Below, piece by piece: positions 42,326 through 49,700 of a stretch of DNA of 49,801 nt; position 1 is the stretch's first letter, and each line of letters begins with the position of its first letter. Position numbers and translations under genes: made by a program. Source of the DNA: Pseudomonas citronellolis. GTDB lineage: Bacteria > Pseudomonadota > Gammaproteobacteria > Pseudomonadales > Pseudomonadaceae. The stretch lies in assembly GCF_029335315.1 (NCBI RefSeq), contig NZ_JARJLT010000381.1:1-49801 (forward strand), written 5' to 3'. The notes beneath the pieces are model-generated. The model was not told where the DNA came from. It saw only the letters and a list, made by a program, of their open reading frames with translations, and did not search any database.

Positions 42326-44068
42326 ATGCGCATCACGAAACTCGAAATCACCAACTTCCAAGGGCTGCATCATGCGGCCCTTGATGTTTCTGCGCCGGTG
42401 CTTCTGGTGGCCGGCCACAACGGCGCCGGCAAGAGCTCCCTGCTGGACGCCATCGCCATGGCCTTCAACGGCCAACCGCGCCGCGTCTCACTGAAGAAGG
42501 AGATCGACAAGCTGGTCACCGAGGGCGCCAAGAAGGGTGAGGCCCACGTCACCTACATCGATGCCGGCGGCGATGAGCAGGCCGCCTGGGTGATGCTGCC
42601 CACCGGGAAGAACGCTCCTCTCGGCGACTCGCCGTTCCTGCCCTACGTGCTCGACGCCAGTCGCTTCGCCGGCCTGGACGCCAAGGACCGCCGCCGGGTG
42701 CTGTTCGACCTCAGCGGCGCCAGCGCCAGCCCGGCGGAAGTCGCCAAGCGCGTGGAGGGCAAAGGCCTGGACCTGAAGCTGTTCGAGAAGGTGAAGCCTC
42801 TCCTCCGTTCCGGCTTCCCTGCGGCGGTCGACCAGGCCAAGGCCTACGCCAGCGAGGCCCGAGGCGCCTGGAAGGCGATCACCGGCGAGAACTACGGCAG
42901 CGAGAAGGCCATCGACTGGGCGCCGGAACTGGCGGCTACCGTAGTGACCGACGACCAGGTCGCCGAAGCCCGCGACGCCCTGCAGCTGCTGGAGAACGAC
43001 CTGTCCGAGGCGCAACAGGCCCTCGGCGCCAGCAAGCAGGCCCGCCAGTCGGCAGACGACCGTGCCCAGCGCATCGTCAAGCTGCGCGAACTCGCCGAAC
43101 TGGAGCCACGCCGCCGCAACAAGCTGACCACGGACGAGCAGAATCAGGACGAGTGGTCCGAGAAGGTCATGGCCGCCGAGCTTGCCTCGGCCGGCAGCGT
43201 GCCGCATCAGCCGCTGACCTGCCCCCACTGCCAAGGCGCGGTGGACTTGCAGGCCGGCGCCCTGGTGATCCACCAGCCGCCCGAGCAGGTTTCCGACGCA
43301 GAGGCCGCCCGCCGCCTTCCGGAGTACCGCGAGTATCTGGCCAGCGCCCAGCGTGCCGTGGCAAACAGCCAGCGCGACCTGGACGAGAGCCTGGGCGCCG
43401 CCGAGCAGATCAAGGCCTTGGAAGCCGAGTCCGCCAGCACGCCGAGCGCCGAAGCGATCGCCAACGGCGAGCAGGCCATCAACGAGCTGCGCCAGACCCG
43501 CGACGCGAGCCGCGCCAAGCTGGCGGCCCTTCAGGAAGCCCTGGAAGCCGCCACCCAGCGCGAGGTGTCTACCGCGAAAGCGCGGGCCGCGCACCAGGAA
43601 GTGGTGGCGTGGTCCGGCATGGCCGACGCCCTGTCGCCGACCGGCATCCCGGCAGAAATCCTCGCCGATGCCATCGGCCCGGTGAACGACACCCTGAAGC
43701 GCCTGTCCGGCACCGCCGGCTGGTCGCCGGTGCAGATCAGCGCCGACATCGACGTGACCTTTGGTGGCCGGCTCTATGGCCTGCTGTCCGAGTCGGAACG
43801 CTGGCGGTGCGACGCCACGCTGGCCATTGCCATCGCGACGATCTCGGGGATGCGCGTGGCGCTGCTGGATCGCCTCGACGTGCTCGATCTGCCGAGCCGC
43901 AGCCAAGCCATGGTGCTGATGCGCACCGTGACCTTCGACCGGGATGTCGATTCGGTGATCGTCGCCGGCACCATGAAAGAGCCGATGGCGAAGACGCCGG
44001 AATGGCTGCAGGCGGTCTGGATCGAAGCCGGTCACATCGCCGAGCACGAGCACCAGGCCTCCGCCTGA
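42326..44068 (+). CDS. SbcC/Rad50-like ATPase with zinc hook
   Basis: Protein of 580 residues. N-terminal Walker A GHNGAGKSS (30-38) follows the usual ITKLEITNFQGLH start. Two coiled-coil arms flank a CPHC zinc-hook motif (around residue 295), and a C-terminal Walker B (VALLDRLDVLD) closes the ATP site. It is shorter than bacterial SbcC (about 1000) but fits phage Rad50-type proteins. No SbcD-like nuclease is adjacent, so it may pair with the Cas4/RecB-like nuclease. Confidence 0.85.
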   Translation: MRITKLEITNFQGLHHAALDVSAPVLLVAGHNGAGKSSLLDAIAMAFNGQPRRVSLKKEIDKLVTEGAKKGEAHVTYIDAGGDEQAAWVMLPTGKNAPLGDSPFLPYVLDASRFAGLDAKDRRRVLFDLSGASASPAEVAKRVEGKGLDLKLFEKVKPLLRSGFPAAVDQAKAYASEARGAWKAITGENYGSEKAIDWAPELAATVVTDDQVAEARDALQLLENDLSEAQQALGASKQARQSADDRAQRIVKLRELAELEPRRRNKLTTDEQNQDEWSEKVMAAELASAGSVPHQPLTCPHCQGAVDLQAGALVIHQPPEQVSDAEAARRLPEYREYLASAQRAVANSQRDLDESLGAAEQIKALEAESASTPSAEAIANGEQAINELRQTRDASRAKLAALQEALEAATQREVSTAKARAAHQEVVAWSGMADALSPTGIPAEILADAIGPVNDTLKRLSGTAGWSPVQISADIDVTFGGRLYGLLSESERWRCDATLAIAIATISGMRVALLDRLDVLDLPSRSQAMVLMRTVTFDRDVDSVIVAGTMKEPMAKTPEWLQAVWIEAGHIAEHEHQASA

Positions 44069-44116
44069 CCCTCAACACGGGCGCCGCAATGGCGCCCAGT
44101 ACCACGAGCCGTCCCC

Positions 44117-44344
44117 ATGGAATGCAAGATCACCCCCTCGCGCCGAGCGGAGGATGCTGCGCACCTGGCCGCCCTGGTCGAGGCTTCCGGCATCCAGCCC
44201 CAGCAGGTGACCGGTTTCACCGACGTGAAGCCAATGCCACCACGCTCCAAGCGCATCGACCCATCCACCATCCTCTGGCGCAAGCGGCCCGGCATCACCC
44301 AGGCCGAGCGCCGGCTGCTGCGGAAGCTCGCGGAGGCCCTGTGA
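44117..44344 (+). CDS. Small basic phage protein
   Basis: Protein of 75 residues, basic (PPRSKRIDPSTILWRKRPG) with a helical C-terminus. Its TGA overlaps the GTG of the next gene. Not recognised. Confidence 0.6.
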   Translation: MECKITPSRRAEDAAHLAALVEASGIQPQQVTGFTDVKPMPPRSKRIDPSTILWRKRPGITQAERRLLRKLAEAL

Positions 44345-44802
44345 AGAAGCGCAAGCCGAACAACGCCCGGGCACGCTTGGAGCGATCCTGCCGCGCCCTA
44401 CTCCGGACCAACTACGTCGCCGTGGTGAACATCGACCCGAGCGGCTGGCAGTCCCTAGTCAACTGGAAGAGCTGCAAGCCGATCCGATCCGGCCAGCAGT
44501 TGGTTGATGCGGTTTGCGACATCCCGCACCACTGGACGATCTACCTCGGCGCCCTGTGCACCGACCAGTTCGGCAAGCGCTACATCAAGGCCGTGGAGAT
44601 CGCTCCGCAAGGCATCTACTTGGCCGAGCACCTGACCGACGCCATCGAATCGACCTACACATCGCTCCGCGGCGAGTGCAACCCCAACCACCTGATCGGC
44701 TCCGGCTGGATCGCCATACCAACCGACGTCTCGCTCGATGAAGACCAGGCCGCCCGGGTGTTCGATTCCGTCGGCGCCTGGAATCAGCAGAAAGCCGCCT
44801 GA
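44341..44802 (+). CDS. Phage protein of unknown function
   Basis: Protein of 153 residues starting with GTG at 44341, coupled to the previous stop (GTGA). It has a basic start (KKRKPNNARARLERSCRALL) and a domain with VAVVNIDPSGWQSLVNWK and LIGSGWIAIP. It lies immediately before DGR target 2. Not recognised; the long reading frame upstream of 44341 is a shadow of the ATPase gene. Confidence 0.7.
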   Translation: MKKRKPNNARARLERSCRALLRTNYVAVVNIDPSGWQSLVNWKSCKPIRSGQQLVDAVCDIPHHWTIYLGALCTDQFGKRYIKAVEIAPQGIYLAEHLTDAIESTYTSLRGECNPNHLIGSGWIAIPTDVSLDEDQAARVFDSVGAWNQQKAA

Positions 44803-44833
44803 ACCACCACTCCCCCAGGATCAAGGAACCCCC

Positions 44834-45457
44834 ATGAAACAAGAAATGATCACCGTGAAGGCACCGGAAGGCTGGGTTGTAAAGGTCCCGGCGCATGTTG
44901 TTGCCACCACCTTCATCGCTGCGGCGCTGGCCCATGTCGGACTCCCGCAAACGCCTCCGATGCCGGCTTCCAACGAAGTGCTCGCCAGCGACCTGGCCAT
45001 CCCTGCACTCGGCGAATACTGGCCCGGGCAAGGTGGCCACAACGGCGGCTTCGTGCCGGCCCGCGACGGAGTTCCCGCCCACTACTTGGTATTCGCCGCT
45101 AAGGACGTTGGCAGCCACCAATGGGGAGGCCGTGGCGAAGAGTCCGGAGCGACAAGCAAGACCGATGGGTTGGCCAACACTGAATGCCTGCTCAACGACG
45201 GCGGTCATCCAGCTGCGAAGGCCTGCGCCGAATATCAGGCAGATGGGCACGGTGACTTCTACCTGCCGGCCGCCGCTGAGCTGTACCAGGGCTGGTTGAA
45301 CGTCCCCGACCTGTTCGCGAAGGACTGCTACTACTGGTCCAGCTCGCAGCGCTCCGCCGACTTCGCCTTCTGCGTGGTCTTCAACGGTGGCTACCAGAGC
45401 CTCAACGACAAGATCCTCGAGCTCCGCGTCCGCCCAGTCCGCAGAGTATTCATTTGA
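44834..45457 (+). CDS. DGR target protein 2 (DUF1566-like)
   Basis: Protein of 207 residues. The N-terminus (VKAPEGWVVKVPAHVVATTF in part) is unlike the other two targets. The body has DUF1566 text (GDFYLPAAAELYQGWLNVPD in part, CYYWSSSQRSA). The last residues about 171-204 are variable repeat 2, ending RVRPVRR. AAGGA precedes ATG 44834. No signal peptide is seen; the hydrophobic stretch near residue 25 is short. A terminator follows it. Confidence 0.88.
   Translation: MKQEMITVKAPEGWVVKVPAHVVATTFIAAALAHVGLPQTPPMPASNEVLASDLAIPALGEYWPGQGGHNGGFVPARDGVPAHYLVFAAKDVGSHQWGGRGEESGATSKTDGLANTECLLNDGGHPAAKACAEYQADGHGDFYLPAAAELYQGWLNVPDLFAKDCYYWSSSQRSADFAFCVVFNGGYQSLNDKILELRVRPVRRVFI
45344..45445 (+). 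repeat. DGR variable repeat 2
   Basis: 102 bases matching template 46725-46826 without gaps. The 21-codon core has 16 differences, all at template adenines. Eight bases downstream of the template-identical tail the sequences diverge completely. Confidence 0.95.
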
Positions 45458-45500
45458 TCCTTCAGTAATTCATTTGGTCGCCAGGCCATCACCTTCCCAG

Positions 45501-45519
45501 GGCGCAGAAGCGCCTTTTT
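45501..45519 (+). terminator. Intrinsic terminator after target 2
   Basis: GGCGC, loop AGAA and GCGCC run into TTTTT. It begins 44 bases after the target 2 stop. It would cut targets 2 and 3 apart unless antitermination from the boxA leader is active. Confidence 0.75.
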
Positions 45520-45544
45520 GTTGCCCGAAAAAGAGGAATCACCC

Positions 45545-46153
45545 ATGCAAGCAGCAGCACAGGCAGCAACCACCATCCCGGAAATCGGCCAGCCCTACGG
45601 CGGCGGATTCGTCTCCGGCTACTACATGCAGGACGGCAAGCGTCACGTGTCGATCACATCCGGCGCCGAGCACGAGCTGGTCGGCGAGTGGGGCGAGTAC
45701 GGCGTCAAGATCGAAGGCGCGGACAGCTTGACCGACAGCCGTGCGAACACCGAGGCCATGGCCGCCGCTGGCAGCGAACTGGCGCAGCAGGTTCTCGCGC
45801 TGAAGATCGGTGGGCACGCCGACTGGGCGATCCCCGCTCGCGACGTTCAGGAGCAGCAGTACCGCAACCTCAAGCCGACCACCGACGAGAACTACTGCTG
45901 GGGCCGCGATGGCGAGAACAACTCCAGCATCCCGCCCGGGGAGCTGTACAGCGAGGAATCCCCGGCGCAGACCTCCGTCGAGGCCTTCAAGGCTGGCGGC
46001 GCGGAAGCCTTCCAGCCGCGTGCGTACTGGTCGAGCACGCAGCGCTCCGCCGGCTACGCCTTCACCATGGTCTTCTACGGTGGCGGCCAGGACGGCTACG
46101 GCAAGCTCACCGAGCTCCGCGTCCGCCCAGTCCGCAGCCAGCTAATTGATTGA
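45545..46153 (+). CDS. DGR target protein 3 (DUF1566-like)
   Basis: Protein of 202 residues. The N-terminal half is paralogous to target 1 (EIGQPYGGGFVSGYY, GEWGEYGVKIEG, ANTEAMAAAGSELAQQVLAL). The C-terminal module (AYWSSTQRSAGYAF) carries variable repeat 3 at residues about 165-198. AGAGGA precedes ATG 45545. It directly precedes avd and the template, the usual position of a DGR target. Confidence 0.88.
   Translation: MQAAAQAATTIPEIGQPYGGGFVSGYYMQDGKRHVSITSGAEHELVGEWGEYGVKIEGADSLTDSRANTEAMAAAGSELAQQVLALKIGGHADWAIPARDVQEQQYRNLKPTTDENYCWGRDGENNSSIPPGELYSEESPAQTSVEAFKAGGAEAFQPRAYWSSTQRSAGYAFTMVFYGGGQDGYGKLTELRVRPVRSQLID
46038..46138 (+). repeat. DGR variable repeat 3
   Basis: Aligned to template 46726-46826 without gaps. 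The 21-codon core has 18 differences, all at template adenines; base 46138 (C against template A) may be one more. Confidence 0.95.
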
Positions 46154-46167
46154 TTCGTTCATTTAAT

Positions 46168-46185
46168 CCGGCCGCTTGCGGCCGG
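46168..46185 (+). other. Perfect hairpin downstream of VR3
   Basis: CCGGCCGC, TT, GCGGCCGG: an 8-base perfect inverted repeat 30 bases after VR3, without a T run. Compare the hairpins at 38968 and 45501 after the other VRs. Confidence 0.6.
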
Positions 46186-46206
46186 TGATTTCAGGAAGCT
46201 TTACCG

Positions 46207-46563
46207 ATGGCCATGCACACGGATTTGCCGATCCACAAGGTCGCCTTTGACCTGCTCAGCCTAGCCACTGACATTACGCGGAACATCCCGCGCGACTTCA
46301 AGGCAGGGCTTGGCGCCAAGGTCAGGGATGAGTGCATTGAAGTGATGGTGCTGATCGCCAGGGCCAATGCGGCGAGGGACAAACAGCAGCACCTGGGAAC
46401 GCTTGTTGAGCGCGTTCAGGTGATCGAGTTCCTGCTCCGGTTGTTCAAGGAGAAACGCTTCATCAGCGTCTCGCAGCACGCCCAGGCGATTCAGCTCACC
46501 GCATCCATCGGCAAACAAGCCAACGCCTGGAAACGCAACACCGCAACCGCGCCCGCTACCTGA
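46207..46563 (+). CDS. avd: Avd, DGR accessory variability protein
   Basis: Protein of 118 residues, predicted four-helix bundle, with basic helices (ITRNIPRDFKAGLGAKVRDE in part, VEFLLRLFKEKRFIS-like text, QLTASIGKQANAWKR). The size, basic character and place between last target and template are those of Avd. Avd forms a pentamer that binds the RT and the template RNA and is needed for mutagenic cDNA. Alternative start at 46213. Confidence 0.88.
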   Translation: MAMHTDLPIHKVAFDLLSLATDITRNIPRDFKAGLGAKVRDECIEVMVLIARANAARDKQQHLGTLVERVQVIEFLLRLFKEKRFISVSQHAQAIQLTASIGKQANAWKRNTATAPAT

Positions 46564-46826
46564 CCGTCACGGCGATCAGGTCTGTGCGATTTGTATCTGG
46601 TCGTGCCGCTGGCCTTCGGGCCACCGCCATGCGCATCAGGGAAACCATCGACGGAACGGTCGAGCAGGTCCCGCGCAGTTTCCCTGCTGAGCAATCGGCC
46701 GGGCGACGTAGATAGCACGATTGGTCGCAGCGCTCCGCCAACAACGCCTTCAACATGAACTTCAACGATGGCAACCAGAACAACAACGACAAGAACAACG
46801 AGCTCCGCGTCCGCCCAGTCCGCAGA
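46564..46826 (+). ncRNA. DGR RNA: structured leader plus template repeat
   Basis: The region from the avd stop through the template contains no reading frame of its own. CAGGGAAAC (46637-46645) pairs with GTTTCCCTG (46678-46686), and inside it TCGAC (46648-46652) pairs with GTCGA (46659-46663), a likely folded RNA. The RNA must continue downstream of the template for cDNA priming, so its 3' part would lie within the RT gene. Confidence 0.6.
46725..46826 (+). repeat. DGR template repeat (TR)
   Basis: About 102 bases, with 11 AAC codons in the target reading phase (46740-46802) followed by 26 adenine-poor bases identical in all VRs. AAC can mutate at its two A positions to 15 amino acids without a stop. 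The three VRs differ from it in the variable core only at A. Confidence 0.97.
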
Positions 46827-47925
46827 TTCAACTGTTGCGCCCTACCCGTTCCGCGATCTTGTCCAGGCCTACTACGACTGCCGGCGCACCAAGCGCAACA
46901 GCGCCAGTGCGCTGGCTTTCGAAATGGACCTGGAGCGGAATCTCATCAACCTGCACGAGGACCTGGCATCGGGAACCTACCGCCCAGGTCGCTCCATCTG
47001 CTTCGTGGTCACCCGACCGAAGGCCAGGGAAGTCTGGGCCGCCGCTTTCCGGGACCGGATCGTCCACCACCTTCTCTACAACCACATCGGCGCCGGCATC
47101 GAAGCGCAGTTCATCGCCGATAGCTGCGCCTGCATTCCAGGCCGCGGCACTCTATACGCCGCCGAGCGCCTGGAGGCGAAGGTACGCAGCGCGACTCAGA
47201 ACTGGAGCCGCCCGGCCCACTACCTGAAGATGGACCTGGCGAACTTCTTCGTCTCGATCGACAAGCGCGTGCTCAGCAACCAGCTGGTGCGTCTGATCCA
47301 TGAGCCCTGGTGGCGCTCTCTGGCGCTGCAGATCCTCTGGCACGACCCGCGCGAGAACTTCGAGACCCGCAGCCCTCGCCATCTGTTCAACCAGGTGTCG
47401 CAGCACAAGCGCCTGACTTCACAGCCGGCGCACCTTGGACTGCCCATCGGCAACCTGAGCAGCCAGTTCTTCGCGAACGTGTACCTGAACGATCTGGACC
47501 AGTTCGTGAAGCACCAGCTACGCGCCCGGTACTACGTCCGCTACGTCGACGATTTCCTGCTGCTGCACGAGTCACCGCAGCAGCTGAACGAGTGGCGCGA
47601 GGCGATCGAGGACTTCCTGCCTAGCCTTGGCGCCAGGCTCAACCCGTCGAAGACGATCTTGCAGCCGGTAGACCGCGGAATCGACTTCGTGGGCCACGTC
47701 ATCAAGCCCTGGCGGCGCACCACACGGAAGCGAACGGTGAAGGAAGCCTTGCGCCGCGTCGGCGCAGCGCCAGAAGACGACCTTCTGGAAGTGGCCAACT
47801 CCTACTTCGGCCTGTTCCGACAGGCATCTCACAGCCAATCCGATCGCGCTGCACTAGCGAACGTGCTTCTGCGCAGAGGGCGCTCGATCAACGGCGCCAT
47901 CACCAAGACCTTCCGGAAACGCTAA
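46768..47925 (+). CDS. DGR reverse transcriptase
   Basis: Protein of 385 residues counted from ATG 46768. RT motifs: GTYRPG (69-74), MDLANFF with catalytic Asp156, the DGR-type motif 4 LGLPIGNLSSQ (223-233; IGNxSSQ replaces the QG of other RTs) and YVDD (259-262) for metal binding, then LNPSKT. It makes cDNA from the template RNA with errors at adenines and acts with Avd. The start is odd: the only ATG before the core lies inside the TR, giving a Thr-rich leader (about residues 2-22) in a different frame from the targets. Confidence 0.93.
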   Translation: MATRTTTTRTTSSASAQSADSTVAPYPFRDLVQAYYDCRRTKRNSASALAFEMDLERNLINLHEDLASGTYRPGRSICFVVTRPKAREVWAAAFRDRIVHHLLYNHIGAGIEAQFIADSCACIPGRGTLYAAERLEAKVRSATQNWSRPAHYLKMDLANFFVSIDKRVLSNQLVRLIHEPWWRSLALQILWHDPRENFETRSPRHLFNQVSQHKRLTSQPAHLGLPIGNLSSQFFANVYLNDLDQFVKHQLRARYYVRYVDDFLLLHESPQQLNEWREAIEDFLPSLGARLNPSKTILQPVDRGIDFVGHVIKPWRRTTRKRTVKEALRRVGAAPEDDLLEVANSYFGLFRQASHSQSDRAALANVLLRRGRSINGAITKTFRKR

Positions 47926-47981
47926 CCAACCACACGCCCTCCGCTGCACCGCGGCTCGGCGGCGCTCTACCTGGAGAAATC

Positions 47982-48878
47982 ATGGCGGCCTACTACAACG
48001 AGATTGATCCCTACGCCGCCCAGTGGCTCCGCAACCTGATCGCCGCCGGCCACATCGCGCCAGGCGACGTCGACGAACGATCTATAGAGGACGTTCACCC
48101 AGATGACCTCAAGCCCTACACCCAGTGCCATTTCTTCGCCGGCATCGGCGCCTGGTCACTCGCCCTTCGGCGCGCCGGCTGGCCAGATGACCGACCTGTT
48201 TGGACCGGTTCCTGTCCTTGCCAACCTTTCTCCGCGGCAGGCAAAAAATCTGGGTTTGATGATGAGCGGCATCTGTGGCCCGACTGGTTCCATCTCATCA
48301 AGGAGCGCCGCCCTGCAATCGTCTTTGGAGAGCAGGTTGAAAGCAGTGACGGCCTTGGCTGGCTCGACCTTGTACAAGCTGACCTGGAAGGATTGGCGTA
48401 CGCCTGCGGGGCGGTCATTACCCCTTCTGCGGGCTACGGCGCACCGCACTGGCGCGGACGGCTTTACTTCGTGGCCGACGCCGACCGTCAACGACAGCAG
48501 AGGCGGAAGAAACAAGACGTCCGGGCGGTCGAATCCTCACAGCAAGCATCACGACGGGACGACGCTCTGCGACGCAGCGCTATTCGCGGCATGGGCAACG
48601 CCGAAAGCAAGCGACGGGAGTGGCGGACGAACGACGAAGACCAAAGGCGGCGGGAATGCTCATTTGGACCTGCAGGCGCGGTCAGCGGCATATGGTCCGA
48701 CGCCGAGTGGATCTACTGCGCCGATCGAGGAGGCGTCTGGCGGCCAGTTGAACCCGGCACATTCCCGCTGGCTCATGGGGCTCCCGCCCGAGTGGGACGC
48801 CTGCGCGCCTACGGAAACGCCATCAATGCTGAAGCGGCGACGCAGTTCGTAGCTGCCTACCTCGAAGCAACTTCCTGA
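47982..48878 (+). CDS. DNA cytosine-5 methyltransferase
   Basis: Protein of 298 residues. C5-MTase motifs are in order: I FAGIG (52-56), [11 protein letters not shown] with catalytic Cys80, VI as FGEQV (Glu117 in place of the ENV Glu), [16 protein letters not shown] and [11 protein letters not shown] near the C-terminus. The target-recognition part is short and Arg-rich. It probably protects phage DNA from host restriction; no partner nuclease is seen. GGAG precedes the ATG. A second long frame overlaps it. Confidence 0.87.
   Translation: MAAYYNEIDPYAAQWLRNLIAAGHIAPGDVDERSIEDVHPDDLKPYTQCHFFAGIGAWSLALRRAGWPDDRPVWTGSCPCQPFSAAGKKSGFDDERHLWPDWFHLIKERRPAIVFGEQVESSDGLGWLDLVQADLEGLAYACGAVITPSAGYGAPHWRGRLYFVADADRQRQQRRKKQDVRAVESSQQASRRDDALRRSAIRGMGNAESKRREWRTNDEDQRRRECSFGPAGAVSGIWSDAEWIYCADRGGVWRPVEPGTFPLAHGAPARVGRLRAYGNAINAEAATQFVAAYLEATS
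48187..48852 (+). CDS. Overprinted frame within the methyltransferase gene, protein-like
   Basis: 221 codons in the +1 frame starting at ATG 48187 ([18 protein letters not shown]). It reads like a real protein: [32 protein letters not shown], two WPTPT/WATPK repeats and [21 protein letters not shown] recall very similar proteins in other proteobacterial phages, from memory only. No strong ribosome site is seen. A non-coding high-GC shadow cannot be excluded, but its repeat structure and composition argue against it. Confidence 0.55.
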   Translation: MTDLFGPVPVLANLSPRQAKNLGLMMSGICGPTGSISSRSAALQSSLESRLKAVTALAGSTLYKLTWKDWRTPAGRSLPLLRATAHRTGADGFTSWPTPTVNDSRGGRNKTSGRSNPHSKHHDGTTLCDAALFAAWATPKASDGSGGRTTKTKGGGNAHLDLQARSAAYGPTPSGSTAPIEEASGGQLNPAHSRWLMGLPPEWDACAPTETPSMLKRRRSS

Positions 48879-48925
48879 CCTACCCCACTCCATGCCATTG
48901 CGCCGCGGCGGCGCGAGGACACCCC

Positions 48926-49645
48926 ATGAATACCCGTGAACAGCTGCGCGACGAGCGCGCGGCCCAGGCCGCCAGCATCCTGAAGAATCACCAGTTCCTG
49001 GCGCTGGTCGACAATGACGACGTGAAGGTCTGGCGCTGCAAGCAGCCAGGCTCCACCGCCTACGCCTTCGACATCATGATGACCCGCTTCGGCATCGCGG
49101 TCGTGGGTGACATCGCCAACCTGACCTTCAGCGTCGGGCTCGGCTACGGCATCGACTTCCTGGCCGGCGACGACGTCGGCTACTACATCCATTCGAAGCT
49201 CGACGAGAAGTGCAAGACCAAGGACTTCGACGAGACAGCCTTCCGCCGGGCCCTTATCGATGGCGTCTGTGAGCGCATCGCCGGGGAGGCTGACTACGAT
49301 GCCTACGAGGAGTTGCCCGCCTGGGTGATCGACGAAAGGAAGCGCTGGTCTGATGGCAGCCGCTGGGGAGACCTCCGAGCCCTCGTTCGGGCAGAAGCTC
49401 GCAAGTACGACGATGCCTCTGCGAGATGGGAGGAGTGGGACGACCTGCTCGCCGAGGCTACCGACATTGGCGACCAGCACCACGCCGCCGTGTTCATGAG
49501 CGAGCACTGCGAGACGCTGGGCCTCGGGCCTGACTGGTGGGAGATCAGAACCACCGCGCCGGCCGAGTCCCTGATGCGCGAGCTCTACATGATCCGCCAC
49601 GCTGCGCGCGCCATCCTGGCCCAGAAGCAAGCCGCTGCTGCCTGA
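48926..49645 (+). CDS. Phage protein of unknown function
   Basis: Protein of 239 residues, acidic, with VKVWRCKQPGSTAYAFDIMM in part, VGDIANLTF, and a helical C-terminal half rich in Trp and Asp. GAGGA precedes ATG 48926. It belongs to the plus-strand early operon after the methyltransferase. I do not recognise a domain. Confidence 0.7.
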   Translation: MNTREQLRDERAAQAASILKNHQFLALVDNDDVKVWRCKQPGSTAYAFDIMMTRFGIAVVGDIANLTFSVGLGYGIDFLAGDDVGYYIHSKLDEKCKTKDFDETAFRRALIDGVCERIAGEADYDAYEELPAWVIDERKRWSDGSRWGDLRALVRAEARKYDDASARWEEWDDLLAEATDIGDQHHAAVFMSEHCETLGLGPDWWEIRTTAPAESLMRELYMIRHAARAILAQKQAAAA

Positions 49646-49700
49646 CCTTCCGCAACTTCCCAGAACTACTTCCCGCGCCAGCAGGCGCCGAGGATTCCCC

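Noticed and set aside
42488-44053. A 521-codon minus-strand frame opposite the zinc-hook ATPase
   Set aside because: It is antisense shadow coding in high-GC DNA; the plus-strand gene has clear ATPase motifs.
38828-46826. VR/TR similarity as ordinary gene duplication
   Set aside because: Ordinary divergence would hit all bases and favour third positions. In the variable core all 51 changes are at template A and most alter amino acids.
46755-47123. A short coding frame starting in the template in target phase
   Set aside because: It runs out of phase with the RT gene, has no ribosome site and loses protein character after the repeat. The template is not expected to be translated.
46768-47925. 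Retron or group II intron reverse transcriptase
   Set aside because: There is no intron structure, maturase domain or msr/msd layout. Motif 4 IGNLSSQ, neighbouring Avd and the TR/VR pairs identify a DGR enzyme.
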